A DNA stretch of 64,000 nt, from NCBI GenBank assembly GCA_002478045.1, contig DLLT01000031.1, positions 77,190-141,189 of the forward strand, given 5' to 3'. A program made the position numbers and the translations under genes. Numbering within the stretch: the first letter of the stretch is position 1; each line of letters starts with the position of its first letter. This document shows positions 1-8,624 of this stretch, in pieces. The notes beneath the pieces were generated by a model. The model did no database searches. It saw only the letters and a program-made list of their open reading frames with translations, and had not been told where the DNA came from. The DNA comes from Porphyromonadaceae bacterium UBA7555 (lineage in GTDB: Bacteria > Bacteroidota > Bacteroidia > Bacteroidales > Muribaculaceae).

Positions 1-771
1 GACGTCCGGATTGGAGAGGATGACATTCTTGATCGTCGCTTGGTCTATAAATCCAAACAGACCGATACCGGGAGAATGTGGACGATCAATCCAAAGCCCT
101 TGGATTTTGTAATTCTGTCCATCAAAGACACCGCGGAAGGGGTTCTCCGGGATACTGCCGATGGGCAACCAACCATAGTGGCGATCCGATGAAGTGCAAA
201 TGTCCTTCATACGGATGTCGTTTTCCATACGGAAGTGCGTATCCTTTGTCAATTTCTTATTATTGTCGTCATTGTTGGTGTAGTCGCGAAGTCGCCACAA
301 ATGCTCGGCACTTGATATGATATACGGGTCATCCTCCGAGCCTTCGCCGACGAGGTTCATGTCAGGATCATACAAATCCAAGACTATGGCTGTCTGAGCC
401 TCGGCAGATATACGCACACGACAGCCCAGGCCATAATCAACCCACGTGGTATCGGACTCGGCGCCTACAACCGGCACTTCAAGAGCCAGTAGACGATAGA
501 CACCGGACTTCAGCCCGGCATCAAGCGTAAGCACGGATTTGCCGTTTGTGCGAATGTGGCTGCCCGAACGACGAAATACAGTCCCGTCCTCGGCTTTGAT
601 TACACATTCAAATTCAGCTCCGTTAAAGCCCTTCATCTCGGCGCCTAAGGTGATTCTTCTCTGTGTGCCGATATAGTCATCTGTGGGCATCGGCTTGTTT
701 GGCTCGTTAGTATCGTCACACGAAAAGGTGGCTATGGCTATACAGACCGAGACAACCACATACTTTGCCAT
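1..771 (-). CDS. Surface lipoprotein with GLUG-like repeats (3' end outside window)
   Basis: The reading frame is open from the start codon to the left edge, so the C-terminus is missing. From the ATG at 771 the protein begins with a textbook lipoprotein signal: a short basic start, a hydrophobic stretch, then the lipobox ATFSC at about residue 18. An in-frame ATG at 831 would add 20 residues, but it sits in a sequence that also occurs upstream of the gene at 49081, so I prefer 771. The middle is a beta-rich region. Residues after about 150 carry the pattern PFRGVFDGQNYKIQGL and GLFGFIDQATIKNVIL, typical of GLUG or pectate-lyase-like repeats of Bacteroidetes surface proteins. Function is unknown; adhesin or polysaccharide binding is a guess. 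Confidence 0.75.
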   Translation of the reverse strand, partial: MAKYVVVSVCIAIATFSCDDTNEPNKPMPTDDYIGTQRRITLGAEMKGFNGAEFECVIKAEDGTVFRRSGSHIRTNGKSVLTLDAGLKSGVYRLLALEVPVVGAESDTTWVDYGLGCRVRISAEAQTAIVLDLYDPDMNLVGEGSEDDPYIISSAEHLWRLRDYTNNDDNNKKLTKDTHFRMENDIRMKDICTSSDRHYGWLPIGSIPENPFRGVFDGQNYKIQGLWIDRPHSPGIGLFGFIDQATIKNVILSNPDV

Positions 772-831
772 TCTAAGGAATGACAAACAGAGACTGGACT
801 CGCCTGAGAGAGAGGCTTTTGTTTTTTTCAT

Positions 832-1095
832 CGGAAGTATCTGTTAGATTGGTAACAATATAAATTATCCAACAAAATTAGAGAATAATTAATGGACTTT
901 ATATTGATTAACGTTTTTTAGGATAAAAAATCAAGGACCATAGCAATAGCTGAGTAGTTCTACCAAAGCAGATTAGCTTCTCCACTCGGATGCATGTATT
1001 AAATCCAATTCCGTCTCTAATCCTTTGAGATCATTTAATCGTCCATCCTATTCCAATTCATCTCTCATCCCCCCCGATTTCGGCTTATAAGCCTA
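832..1095. other. Intergenic AT-rich region
   Basis: Apart from the weak -7 element at 873-880 and a small palindrome (GGCTTATAAGCC at 1083-1094), I see no gene or repeat here. It separates the lipoprotein gene from the tRNA-Leu terminator. Confidence 0.5.
873..880 (-). promoter_or_regulatory. -7 element TAATTTTG for the GLUG lipoprotein gene
   Basis: Read on the minus strand this is TAATTTTG, a match to the Bacteroidetes -7 consensus TAnnTTTG. No clear TTTG lies 19-20 nt upstream, so the call is weak. It would give a leader of about 95 nt to the ATG at 771 but only about 35 nt to the ATG at 831. Confidence 0.4.
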
Positions 1096-1133
1096 TAAAA
1101 ACGGAGGAGAAAAACTTGCGTCTTTCTCCTCCG
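1096..1133 (-). terminator. Intrinsic terminator of tRNA-Leu
   Basis: Minus-strand stem CGGAGGAGAAA (1133-1123) pairs perfectly with TTTCTCCTCCG (1112-1102), followed directly by TTTTTATAG. It lies 4 nt past the 3' end of tRNA-Leu. Confidence 0.85.
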
Positions 1134-1136
1134 CAG

Positions 1137-1218
1137 TACCCGGACCCGGGCTCGAACCGGGATGGGTCGCCCCAACGGTGTTTGAGACCGTCGCGTCTAC
1201 CGATTCCGCCATCCGGGC
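1137..1218 (-). tRNA. tRNA-Leu (anticodon CAA)
   Basis: An 82-nt cloverleaf on the minus strand. Acceptor GCCCGGA pairs with TCCGGGT (G1-U72 wobble). The anticodon loop CTCAAAC gives anticodon CAA. There is a long variable arm, and the T arm has GGTTCGAGCC. CCA is not encoded. It reads UUG codons. Confidence 0.93.
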
Positions 1219-1228
1219 ATTGGTGGCA

Positions 1229-1258
1229 CAAAGGTACGAATTATTTTTGACGTAGCAA
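1229..1258 (-). promoter_or_regulatory. Promoter of tRNA-Leu
   Basis: Minus strand: TTG (1258-1256), 19 nt, TACCTTTG (1236-1229), a full Bacteroidetes -33/-7 pair ending 10 nt before the first base of the tRNA. Confidence 0.75.
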
Positions 1259-1380
1259 GCCAATGCGGACGCTTTTTCGCAAAAAGCGTCCGAATCCGCC
1301 TTATCGTTATCGACATAAGACAGCTTCGGACATAATATTTATGAGAAATATGTCGGAAGAATATATCAATATATCGCTGC

Positions 1381-3867
1381 TTAGCGGACGTATACCTTGG
1401 CCGATACTGTGCCGGCGGAGGTACGAGCGCTTAGGATGTATACACCTGCAGCGGCGGGACTTGCCACTTCGGCGGCATGAGCGGCATGAGCCACCGTGCG
1501 ACCTGCAAGGTCGGTCAATGTCAGTTCGGCAGCGCGGAAGGGGATGGAAACAAATCCGTTGGAGACTGCCACGCGAAGCACATTATCGCTATTGACGTTG
1601 ACATCTTCGATGCCGTCATATTTCTCGTACACAACTTTCATTGACTCTATTTTCACCACCTGTTGTCCTGTCTTGGACGGCTCGAGTCCCAATGAGGTAA
1701 CTCGTACCGGATATGAGGACATATCTTCGGTGTTTATGACGTCTTTGAGGTCGATGCGCAATGTGGTTTCTTTACCGGCTTCAATCACGCCAAAGTCTTT
1801 TTTGACAGATGTTTGGCCACGAGCGTTTAACGACACGGAGAAGTTCTTGAGGTTGGAAGTCTCGGGCTTAACCACAAATTCGATAGCATCGGGTTGGGAG
1901 AACAATACCAGTTCCTTGGCCAACGCCAAGCGTGCTCCGCGCATCGATGATGGCTTGAAGGATATATCCAATCCGTTAGCATCGTTTATTGCGTTTATTA
2001 CCACGGTATTGGCGATAGACGTACGCGTAACCTTCCACGTATTGATATCGATTGTTCCATCCGGATCGAGTGGTGTCTTATCTGCCGGGGTACATTCTAC
2101 GGTGATATTGACGGACACACTACCGGCAACATTTGTTCCGGTGGCTACGGTGGTGCCGTTGCGTAATCCGGAAATAACGCCGTTGACATCAACAGTGGCA
2201 ATTTCGGGCGCATCCGTTGTCCAGGTATAAGCGGCGGGGTTGACGCTTACATAGCGTCCGGCCACGAGTGCACGAAGCTTGATACCCCATCGGCTATGGT
2301 TGTCCGTCAGGATATTAGTCACTTCGGGCGCGGCAAGGGCATTCGGGTCCACAGATACGGCGATGGTCGCATCGTCCACCCCGGGCAGCGATGCGCGCAG
2401 AGCGTGCATTCCGCTACCGGTGACGAAGAGCGCCGTACCGTCATCCTTGATTGTACCCATAGCCTCGTCCACAGACAGAGTGACGCCCTTGACATCTGTA
2501 TCTATAAGCTGACCGTATTGATTGTACCCATATATCACGGGACGATATAGTGCGTAAAGCGGCAACTTGGCATATGGGTCGGCGAAACGAATCTTGGCTA
2601 TTTTTTCGTCTTTCGGGGCTTCGAGGCGCATAAATATGCCGTTGCCGACAGCGCGTTCGCTGCCGTCGCGCAGGACATTGAGTATGCCGGCATGTGCACT
2701 CCACATTGTCGTGGAGCCGCCGCCGTCAAGGTCAAGGGCATCGTAGCATCCGAGGTAGCGCATCAGGTCGGCGGCCTCGTAGTAGCTGACGCCACTGCTA
2801 TTGGGCACTCCGGCGTCTACGGCACACAGTACGATGTATCGGCGATCTTGGCTGTATCCGCACAGCGAACGACCATATTGGGCGCTCGGAGTATTTATCC
2901 AACGGTTGGCCGAGGTGGTGACATTATTACAATTGAGGATGCGCACGTCGCCGCCGCATACATCTCGTACATCGGGGCGCAAGTCTCCGAAAGCGGGAAG
3001 CGACATTCCTATTTCGATTTTGACAGCATCACCATCTTTAAGATTGTCTATGAATTCGTTGGCATATCCGTCGCCGCACGACAGCACTATACCATCCGCC
3101 GGTATGGCCGTCGAGCCTCCTTGACGCCATGTACCATCCACGACAAAGTCCATAGGCCTATTGATAGTCCAGCGCTGACCGGAAACAGCAGGGCGTAGTA
3201 CCAATTCGCGGCCGGAACCATCCGTGCCCGTAGTTTCGCCCATATAACTGTTGTATATCATCAATTGAGCGCCCACACGTGGGTAGTTGCAAGCCGTGGC
3301 TCCCACTACCGTCTTGCCATCGGCGCTGAGAACGTTGTACGACATATCTGTAGCATCAATCCATGCGCCGCCGTTGTAGTCCATAATCAGGGCATTTTCG
3401 CGCGAGATGATATCTATCATATCCGGTGCAGCCAATTTGCCGCCTATGGCACAAGTCATATTGGGGTAGCCGAGTATCGAATTGCCCAGCGGATGTTGTG
3501 CGGCAAAGGCGGATACGATGAAGAAGTCGCCGTTGATGCCGGCCAGGTATTGGTATTGGTCGTTGGTGTGACGTTTGCCCAACTCGGAAATACGCTCGGC
3601 CAAGGGTGCTTGGTCATTGCCGATTTCGACGCGTGGCAGCATACGTTCGGCACCCTCGGCCTTGGTATCCAGTTTGAGAATATAAGCCTGGAACACTCGA
3701 CTGCCGTTGATGAAACTCAGATGTGTATGCGTCAAACCCGGTCCGACATAATAGTGCTCTATCGTATCTACCGTGAAGGTCGTGCCTTGTATATCTGTAT
3801 GGTCATAGGCGTATGCGCCTAAGGTAACGGCCAAAGCCGTAATGACGCTTATAGTGCGGTGTATCAT
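1381..3867 (-). CDS. Secreted phosphodiester glycosidase family protein (NAGPA-like) with Big domain
   Basis: An 828-aa exported protein. Residues 1-20 form a Sec signal peptide ending AYA. Residues about 100-415 match the phosphodiester glycosidase (NAGPA/DUF2233) family: GINGDFF at 110-116 and the family hallmark DLDGGGSTTMW at 378-388. In mammals the family removes GlcNAc from phosphodiester-linked glycans; bacterial members are thought to hydrolyse glycan phosphodiesters, but the substrate here is unknown. A Big2-like immunoglobulin fold follows (about 505-595), then a beta-sandwich. The C-terminus (about 765-828) looks like a type IX sorting domain with LTDLAGR and GVYILSA. It stands alone, convergent with nothing obvious, 116 bp downstream of yidC. 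Confidence 0.8.
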   Translation of the reverse strand: MIHRTISVITALAVTLGAYAYDHTDIQGTTFTVDTIEHYYVGPGLTHTHLSFINGSRVFQAYILKLDTKAEGAERMLPRVEIGNDQAPLAERISELGKRHTNDQYQYLAGINGDFFIVSAFAAQHPLGNSILGYPNMTCAIGGKLAAPDMIDIISRENALIMDYNGGAWIDATDMSYNVLSADGKTVVGATACNYPRVGAQLMIYNSYMGETTGTDGSGRELVLRPAVSGQRWTINRPMDFVVDGTWRQGGSTAIPADGIVLSCGDGYANEFIDNLKDGDAVKIEIGMSLPAFGDLRPDVRDVCGGDVRILNCNNVTTSANRWINTPSAQYGRSLCGYSQDRRYIVLCAVDAGVPNSSGVSYYEAADLMRYLGCYDALDLDGGGSTTMWSAHAGILNVLRDGSERAVGNGIFMRLEAPKDEKIAKIRFADPYAKLPLYALYRPVIYGYNQYGQLIDTDVKGVTLSVDEAMGTIKDDGTALFVTGSGMHALRASLPGVDDATIAVSVDPNALAAPEVTNILTDNHSRWGIKLRALVAGRYVSVNPAAYTWTTDAPEIATVDVNGVISGLRNGTTVATGTNVAGSVSVNITVECTPADKTPLDPDGTIDINTWKVTRTSIANTVVINAINDANGLDISFKPSSMRGARLALAKELVLFSQPDAIEFVVKPETSNLKNFSVSLNARGQTSVKKDFGVIEAGKETTLRIDLKDVINTEDMSSYPVRVTSLGLEPSKTGQQVVKIESMKVVYEKYDGIEDVNVNSDNVLRVAVSNGFVSIPFRAAELTLTDLAGRTVAHAAHAAEVASPAAAGVYILSARTSAGTVSAKVYVR

Positions 3868-3926
3868 GGATCTATGTTTTTGACTTTCGCCAAGGCGGAA
3901 GTCGTGGTATTATATAATAATTTTGT

Positions 3927-3966
3927 GCTCCGGGGGAGAAACCCGATTGGGTCACTCCTCCGGAGC
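3927..3966 (-). terminator. Hairpin terminator after yidC
   Basis: A 12-bp stem (3927-3938 with 3955-3966, one G-T wobble) with an inner ACCC/GGGT extension lies just beyond the yidC stop. On the minus strand it is followed by ACAAAATTATT, so the U-tract is imperfect. Confidence 0.55.
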
Positions 3967-3983
3967 TTATAGAATGTGTAATT

Positions 3984-6047
3984 TTAGCGACGGCGCTTGG
4001 CGTTTTGCTTGGCTTGTTCGCGCATCAGGGCTTCCTGTTTTTTCTGCGCAGCTTCGAGCCGTGCCATAAATCCGCTCTTCTTACGCGGTTTTTTTGCGTT
4101 TTCGAGCATCTGAGCGCGCACTTTTTCTTCGCTGACACAACGGCGGAAGATGTATGTCTGTACGATTGTAATCAACAGCGACAGGAAGTAGTAGTAGCTG
4201 AGGCCGGATGCATAGTCATTGAAGAAGAACAGGAACATCACGGGCATCAGATACATCATCCACTTCATACCGGGCATAGAGGTTCCACCGGGCTGATTTT
4301 GCATATTTATGCGCGTATATATGATGTTAACCACTGTCATCAGCAAGCAGAACAAGCTTACATGACTACCATAGAACGGGATACTGAAGGGGAGTGTCAA
4401 AATCACATCCGGAGCAGCGAGGTCGTGAGCCCATAGGAAAGACTGGCCGCGCAATTCTATAGCTGACGGGAAGAAGGAGAACATGGCTATAAGCACGGGC
4501 ATCTGCAGCAGCAACGGCAGACACCCGGAAAAAGGACTGGCGCCGGCACGCGAGTATAGCTTCATAGTTTCTTGCTGACGCTTCATAGCATTTTCCTGGC
4601 CGGGATACTTTTCGTTGATTTCCTTGATTTCGGGGGCAAGAACGCGCATCTTGGCCTGCGACATATAACTCTTGTAGGTGAAGGGGAAGAGGATGAGCTT
4701 GATGAATATGGTCAGCAACAAGATTATGATGCCATAGTTGGAGATGAATCCGCTAAGGAAGCTGAATACGGGAATTACAACAAATTTATTTATCCAACCG
4801 AAAATTCCCCAGCCCAGCGGTATAAGGCGTGTCAACTCAAGGTCTTCATCGGGCGAGATGACATCATCCAGCGAGGACAGTAACGGGTAGTCGTTGGGGC
4901 CGAAGTAGAAGTCGAAGCCGGCAACTTGCTCGTTCTTGGACGAGTACTCGAAAGTAGCGTCCATATTCATATCTTTGAGCATACGCTCATCGTCTTTTAT
5001 TTGGCTTGAGGTTACTTCGGCCGTAGCGAGGTTTTTGCGAGCAATGAGCACGCTGGAGAAGAACTGGTTTTTGAAGCCTATCCACTTGATGCTGCCTTGC
5101 AGATTCTCTTTTTCGTCTGAGAATGCCGAGAGGTCTTCGGGGCTTTCGTTGAGCAATTTGTAATATATGGCGCTATTGCGTTCCTCGAAGGTACGGCCTT
5201 TTTCGTTGCGCATCATCGTCTGATGCCACAGCATACGCATCGTGGTGACCGTTGTGGGGATGACGCTCTCCATATTGTGTTGCTCGATGTCCATCTTGAC
5301 GATGTATTTGTCCGGGATGACGGTGTACACAAAAGCCAATTCGGCGCCATCGTTCAAAGGCAGCGACATACGGACGGTGCTGTCGTTGACACGTGCGGCC
5401 TTGAAATTGAGGTCGGCGGTATTGATCCGCTGCTGGTCTACTGTAGTAAATTCAAACGAATAGCTGTTGGTGCTATCATTAAATAGCGTAATGGGCGATG
5501 CCGGAGTTGTGGTCTCGGTCTTGTACCCGGGCAGGGTGACTGAGGCGATACGTCCGCCGCGACTGCTGAAAGTAACTTTCAGGTTGTCATCGCCGAGGGT
5601 GATGGTTTCGGCCTTGGCTTCGGCGTCCATAAACTGAGCCATACCCTTGTAAGCGCGCTCGTTGTTGAGTGTTGTCATCACGCGAGCCAATACGGGGTCT
5701 CCGGCGGGAGCGGTGATAATGCTGTCCACAGCAGTCTTGGTACCGTTCAGCACAACGTTTCCGGAAATCTTTCCGGTACTGTCGGTGCGGAGGTCGAAGG
5801 CGTTGGTAGTCAGCGCGTAGGCACGAGCGGCGCTATCGACAAGAGTGCCGGAGCTGCGTACATACTTGGCCATCTCGCCGCGGAGGCTGTCGCCTGTAAG
5901 CGGCTTGGCTACGGCCTCAGCTGTCGCGTCAGCCTGTTGTTCGGTGGAGGCCTGTTGGCGTTGCTCCTGGCTACTGCGGTTGCAGTACATAAAGCCGAAA
6001 AGCACAGCGCCCATCAACAGCAGGCCTGTAAGGGTGTTTTTATCCAT
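3984..6047 (-). CDS. yidC: Membrane protein insertase YidC
   Basis: 687 aa. YidC inserts and folds inner-membrane proteins, alone or with SecYEG. The N-terminal helix (about residues 5-22) is followed by a large periplasmic beta-domain (about 60-370), as in Gram-negative homologues. The conserved insertase core follows, with helices at about 430-460, 505-525, 555-580 and 605-650; the stretch YKSYMSQAKMRVL with its basic residues is the coiled cytoplasmic hairpin. The tail is strongly basic (ends AKRRR), as expected for ribosome contact. It starts 13 bp after the pyrG stop, so the two are probably one transcript, an arrangement common in Bacteroidales. Confidence 0.97.
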   Translation of the reverse strand: MDKNTLTGLLLMGAVLFGFMYCNRSSQEQRQQASTEQQADATAEAVAKPLTGDSLRGEMAKYVRSSGTLVDSAARAYALTTNAFDLRTDSTGKISGNVVLNGTKTAVDSIITAPAGDPVLARVMTTLNNERAYKGMAQFMDAEAKAETITLGDDNLKVTFSSRGGRIASVTLPGYKTETTTPASPITLFNDSTNSYSFEFTTVDQQRINTADLNFKAARVNDSTVRMSLPLNDGAELAFVYTVIPDKYIVKMDIEQHNMESVIPTTVTTMRMLWHQTMMRNEKGRTFEERNSAIYYKLLNESPEDLSAFSDEKENLQGSIKWIGFKNQFFSSVLIARKNLATAEVTSSQIKDDERMLKDMNMDATFEYSSKNEQVAGFDFYFGPNDYPLLSSLDDVISPDEDLELTRLIPLGWGIFGWINKFVVIPVFSFLSGFISNYGIIILLLTIFIKLILFPFTYKSYMSQAKMRVLAPEIKEINEKYPGQENAMKRQQETMKLYSRAGASPFSGCLPLLLQMPVLIAMFSFFPSAIELRGQSFLWAHDLAAPDVILTLPFSIPFYGSHVSLFCLLMTVVNIIYTRINMQNQPGGTSMPGMKWMMYLMPVMFLFFFNDYASGLSYYYFLSLLITIVQTYIFRRCVSEEKVRAQMLENAKKPRKKSGFMARLEAAQKKQEALMREQAKQNAKRRR

Positions 6048-6060
6048 TTGCGGTGTTTAT

Positions 6061-7683
6061 TTATTTCGTTTTGTTTTTGTCCTTGTCGTAGGTTATGGCC
6101 GCACGTACAAAGGATAGGAATATCGGGTTGGGATGCAGCACCGTGGACGAATACTCGGGATGGTATTGCGTACCGATGTACCAACGCAATTGAGGCAATT
6201 CGACAACCTCTACGAGGTGTGTCTCGGGGTTCTCGCCCACGCATTGCATACCGGCCTGCTCGAAACGCTGACGGTAAGCTTCGTTGAATTCGAAGCGGTG
6301 GCGGTGGCGTTCGCGTACTTCGGTGGTGCCGTATGCCTCAGCGACCTTGGAATCCGGACGCAAGATGCAATCGTATGCGCCCAGACGCATGGTACCGCCC
6401 TTTTCGGTGATGCTTTTCTGCTCTTCCATAAGGTCGATGACGTTGTCGGGTGTGCTCGGATCCATTTCTGTTGAATTGGCATCTTTGAGTCCCAGGACGT
6501 TGCGTGCGAACTCGATGACCATACATTGCATACCCAAGCATATACCGAGCGTAGGTATATCGTGTGTGCGGCACCAGTGCAGAGCCACAAATTTGCCTTC
6601 GATACCGCGACTACCGAAGCCCGGGGCGACTACCACACCGTCCATACCGCTCAGCAGTGCATCGACATTGCCCTCATTGACTTTCTCTGAGTGTATCGAC
6701 ACCAATTTCAGACGGCGGTCGTTATATGTTGCGGCCTGAAAAAGCGCTTCGTTGATGGACTTGTAGGCGTCTTGCAATTCGACATACTTACCGACCAATC
6801 CGATGGTTACGGTTTCGGTAGCATTATCCATCCGCTCGAGGAAATCGAGCCACGGAGCCATATGCGGCTCGCCTTGAGGCTCAAGGCCGGTCTTGCGCAG
6901 CACTATCTCGTCCAGATGCTGGTGGTGCATAGTCACCGGCACCTTGTATATCGAAGGAACGTCTATGCTTTGGATGACCGCCTCGGGCGCCACGTTGCAG
7001 AACAATGCGATCTTGCGGCGCATCTCGGCATTGATATCATGCTCGGTGCGCAGCACCAATATGTCAGGCTGTATACCGACTTCCTGCAATTGCTTGACGG
7101 AGTGCTGCGTAGGTTTGGTTTTCAGCTCCTTGGCCGCAGCGATATATGGCACGTATGTCAGGTGGATACACAGGCTGTTCTGTCCGAGCTCCCAGCGCAA
7201 CTGACGTACGCTTTCGAGATACGGCAGCGATTCAATATCGCCAACGGTGCCGCCGATTTCGGTGATTACGAAATCAAAACGGCCGGTGTTTCCCAGTGCT
7301 TTGACATTGCGCTTGATTTCGTCGGTGATATGAGGCACGATTTGCACGGTCTTGCCCAGGTAGACACCTTCGCGCTCTTTCTTGATAACGCTTTGATAGA
7401 CACGGCCGGTGGTGACGTTATTGGCGCGCGTGGTCTGAATATCGGTAAAACGTTCGTAGTGTCCCAGGTCGAGATCGGCCTCGTGTCCGTCCACGGTTAC
7501 ATAGCACTCGCCATGTTCGTAGGGGTTCAGCGTCCCGGGATCGATATTGATATATGGGTCAAACTTCTGTATGGTCACGCGATAACCGCGAGCCTTGAGC
7601 AGGCATGCCAAAGATGACGAAATGATGCCTTTGCCCAACGACGAAACCACGCCGCCGGTCACGAAGATATATTTAGTTTCCAC
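6061..7683 (-). CDS. pyrG: CTP synthase
   Basis: 540 aa, full length. It makes CTP from UTP, ATP and glutamine, the last step of pyrimidine nucleotide synthesis. The N-terminal synthetase domain opens with FVTGGVVSSLGKGI (P-loop). The C-terminal class I glutaminase has GICLGMQ with the nucleophilic Cys and the HPE triad part in QYHPEYSS. It heads the pyrG-yidC pair. A Bacteroidetes promoter lies about 160 bp upstream, so the mRNA has a leader that contains two strong hairpins (see regulatory entry). Confidence 0.98.
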   Translation of the reverse strand: METKYIFVTGGVVSSLGKGIISSSLACLLKARGYRVTIQKFDPYINIDPGTLNPYEHGECYVTVDGHEADLDLGHYERFTDIQTTRANNVTTGRVYQSVIKKEREGVYLGKTVQIVPHITDEIKRNVKALGNTGRFDFVITEIGGTVGDIESLPYLESVRQLRWELGQNSLCIHLTYVPYIAAAKELKTKPTQHSVKQLQEVGIQPDILVLRTEHDINAEMRRKIALFCNVAPEAVIQSIDVPSIYKVPVTMHHQHLDEIVLRKTGLEPQGEPHMAPWLDFLERMDNATETVTIGLVGKYVELQDAYKSINEALFQAATYNDRRLKLVSIHSEKVNEGNVDALLSGMDGVVVAPGFGSRGIEGKFVALHWCRTHDIPTLGICLGMQCMVIEFARNVLGLKDANSTEMDPSTPDNVIDLMEEQKSITEKGGTMRLGAYDCILRPDSKVAEAYGTTEVRERHRHRFEFNEAYRQRFEQAGMQCVGENPETHLVEVVELPQLRWYIGTQYHPEYSSTVLHPNPIFLSFVRAAITYDKDKNKTK

Positions 7684-7757
7684 GCACTTATTGGGTTATT
7701 GATATTAAGCCTTACGGTTCTAATGCTTTTTATGCTTTGTCCGGCGCAATGCACCAA

Positions 7758-7827
7758 ATTTCGGAGCACTCCGAAATCTCCGAGCGCCCTGAATTGACCG
7801 AAAGCCCGGCGGCTCGTCCGAGCCGCC
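7758..7827 (-). promoter_or_regulatory. pyrG leader with two strong hairpins
   Basis: Between the predicted start of transcription and the pyrG ATG there are two near-perfect inverted repeats: GGCGGCTCG/CGAGCCGCC (7808-7816 with 7819-7827) and ATTTCGGAG/CTCCGAAAT (7758-7766 with 7769-7777). Neither is followed by a U-run, so they are not plain terminators. They may affect mRNA stability or CTP-dependent control; this is inference. Confidence 0.5.
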
Positions 7828-7841
7828 ACTTTCTTCGTCTG

Positions 7842-7872
7842 CAAAGGTACGCCTTTTCCCCGAAATCCGCAA
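7842..7872 (-). promoter_or_regulatory. Promoter of pyrG-yidC
   Basis: Minus strand: TTG (7872-7870), 20 nt, TACCTTTG (7849-7842), matching the Bacteroidetes primary sigma consensus. Confidence 0.7.
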
Positions 7873-8198
7873 TACCCACAGCCACGACACACGACCTTTG
7901 CGCCACGGCGAAGTGCGTACACGGCATCGGATATCCGGACAATCGGCACACGAATACCAAGACCTATCCGGTTTGAAAGAGCTTTGACGAGGACAGATCT
8001 ACTCTTGTCAATGGCGAGGCGTCCCAAACATTTTTCAGCCAAAAGCCGTCAGATTCGCTTGTCATTCCGGGGATTTAACATTAATTATGTGCCGTCTGCA
8101 CCACCGTTATATGCAACATTACACACTGAAAATGACCATATAAGGAGTCGAAAGAGCAAAGTCGGAGAAAAATTTCGCCGAAAAAAGCGCGAAAAAAT
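7873..8198. other. Intergenic region between divergent pyrG and tRNA-Val
   Basis: I find no gene in this stretch; open frames here are short, have no recognisable similarity and cross the tRNA. The last 80 bp are AT-rich and lead into the tRNA-Val promoter. Confidence 0.5.
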
Positions 8199-8229
8199 TT
8201 TGTGGGTTCATGGAAAGTGCGTAACTTTG
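8199..8229 (+). promoter_or_regulatory. Promoter of the tRNA-Val pair
   Basis: TTTG (8199-8202), 19 nt, TAACTTTG (8222-8229), ending 21 nt before the first tRNA-Val. Confidence 0.75.
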
Positions 8230-8250
8230 CAACGCTTTCGGCGAGAAACC

Positions 8251-8328
8251 GGGCGCTTAGCTCAGCTGGTTCAGAGCGTCTGCCTTACAAGCAGAGGGTC
8301 GGGGGTTCGAATCCCTCAGCGCCCACCA
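8251..8328 (+). tRNA. tRNA-Val (anticodon TAC), copy 1
   Basis: Cloverleaf with acceptor GGGCGCT/AGCGCCC, anticodon loop CTTACAA (anticodon TAC), T-loop TTCGAAT, and an encoded CCA at 8326-8328. Identical in sequence to the copy at 8417. Confidence 0.95.
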
Positions 8329-8416
8329 CCACGTTTCTCACACAGGGACGCAGTCATAGATACTTCGGGCAGAGGCTCGACTGTTATCGACCTTTCTTGC
8401 CGACAGCATATTTATG

Positions 8417-8494
8417 GGGCGCTTAGCTCAGCTGGTTCAGAGCGTCTGCCTTACAAGCAGAGGGTCGGGGGTTCGAATCCCTCAGCGCCCACCA
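8417..8494 (+). tRNA. tRNA-Val (anticodon TAC), copy 2
   Basis: Base-for-base identical to copy 1, including the encoded CCA (8492-8494), after an 88-bp spacer that shows no similarity to the upstream flank. The two probably share one promoter and the terminator at 8502. Confidence 0.95.
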
Positions 8495-8501
8495 CAGACA
8501 C

Positions 8502-8539
8502 CCTCGGTGACACGTCAAAGGTCTCCGAGGATTTTTTTT
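8502..8539 (+). terminator. Intrinsic terminator of the tRNA-Val pair
   Basis: Stem CCTCGG-GAC/GTC-CCGAGG (8502-8511 with 8521-8530, one T-T mismatch) followed by A and eight T (8532-8539). Confidence 0.85.
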
Positions 8540-8624
8540 GCGCCGGCCCGAGCAGGCATTCGCCGACCGTCGGAAGGCACAAATACGCAATCACGCACCA
8601 AGACGCATCTATATACTTACATAT

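Noticed and set aside
1263..1595. 110-aa plus-strand frame overlapping the end of the NAGPA-like gene
   Set aside because: Mostly antisense to a well-supported gene and very Arg-rich; no family.
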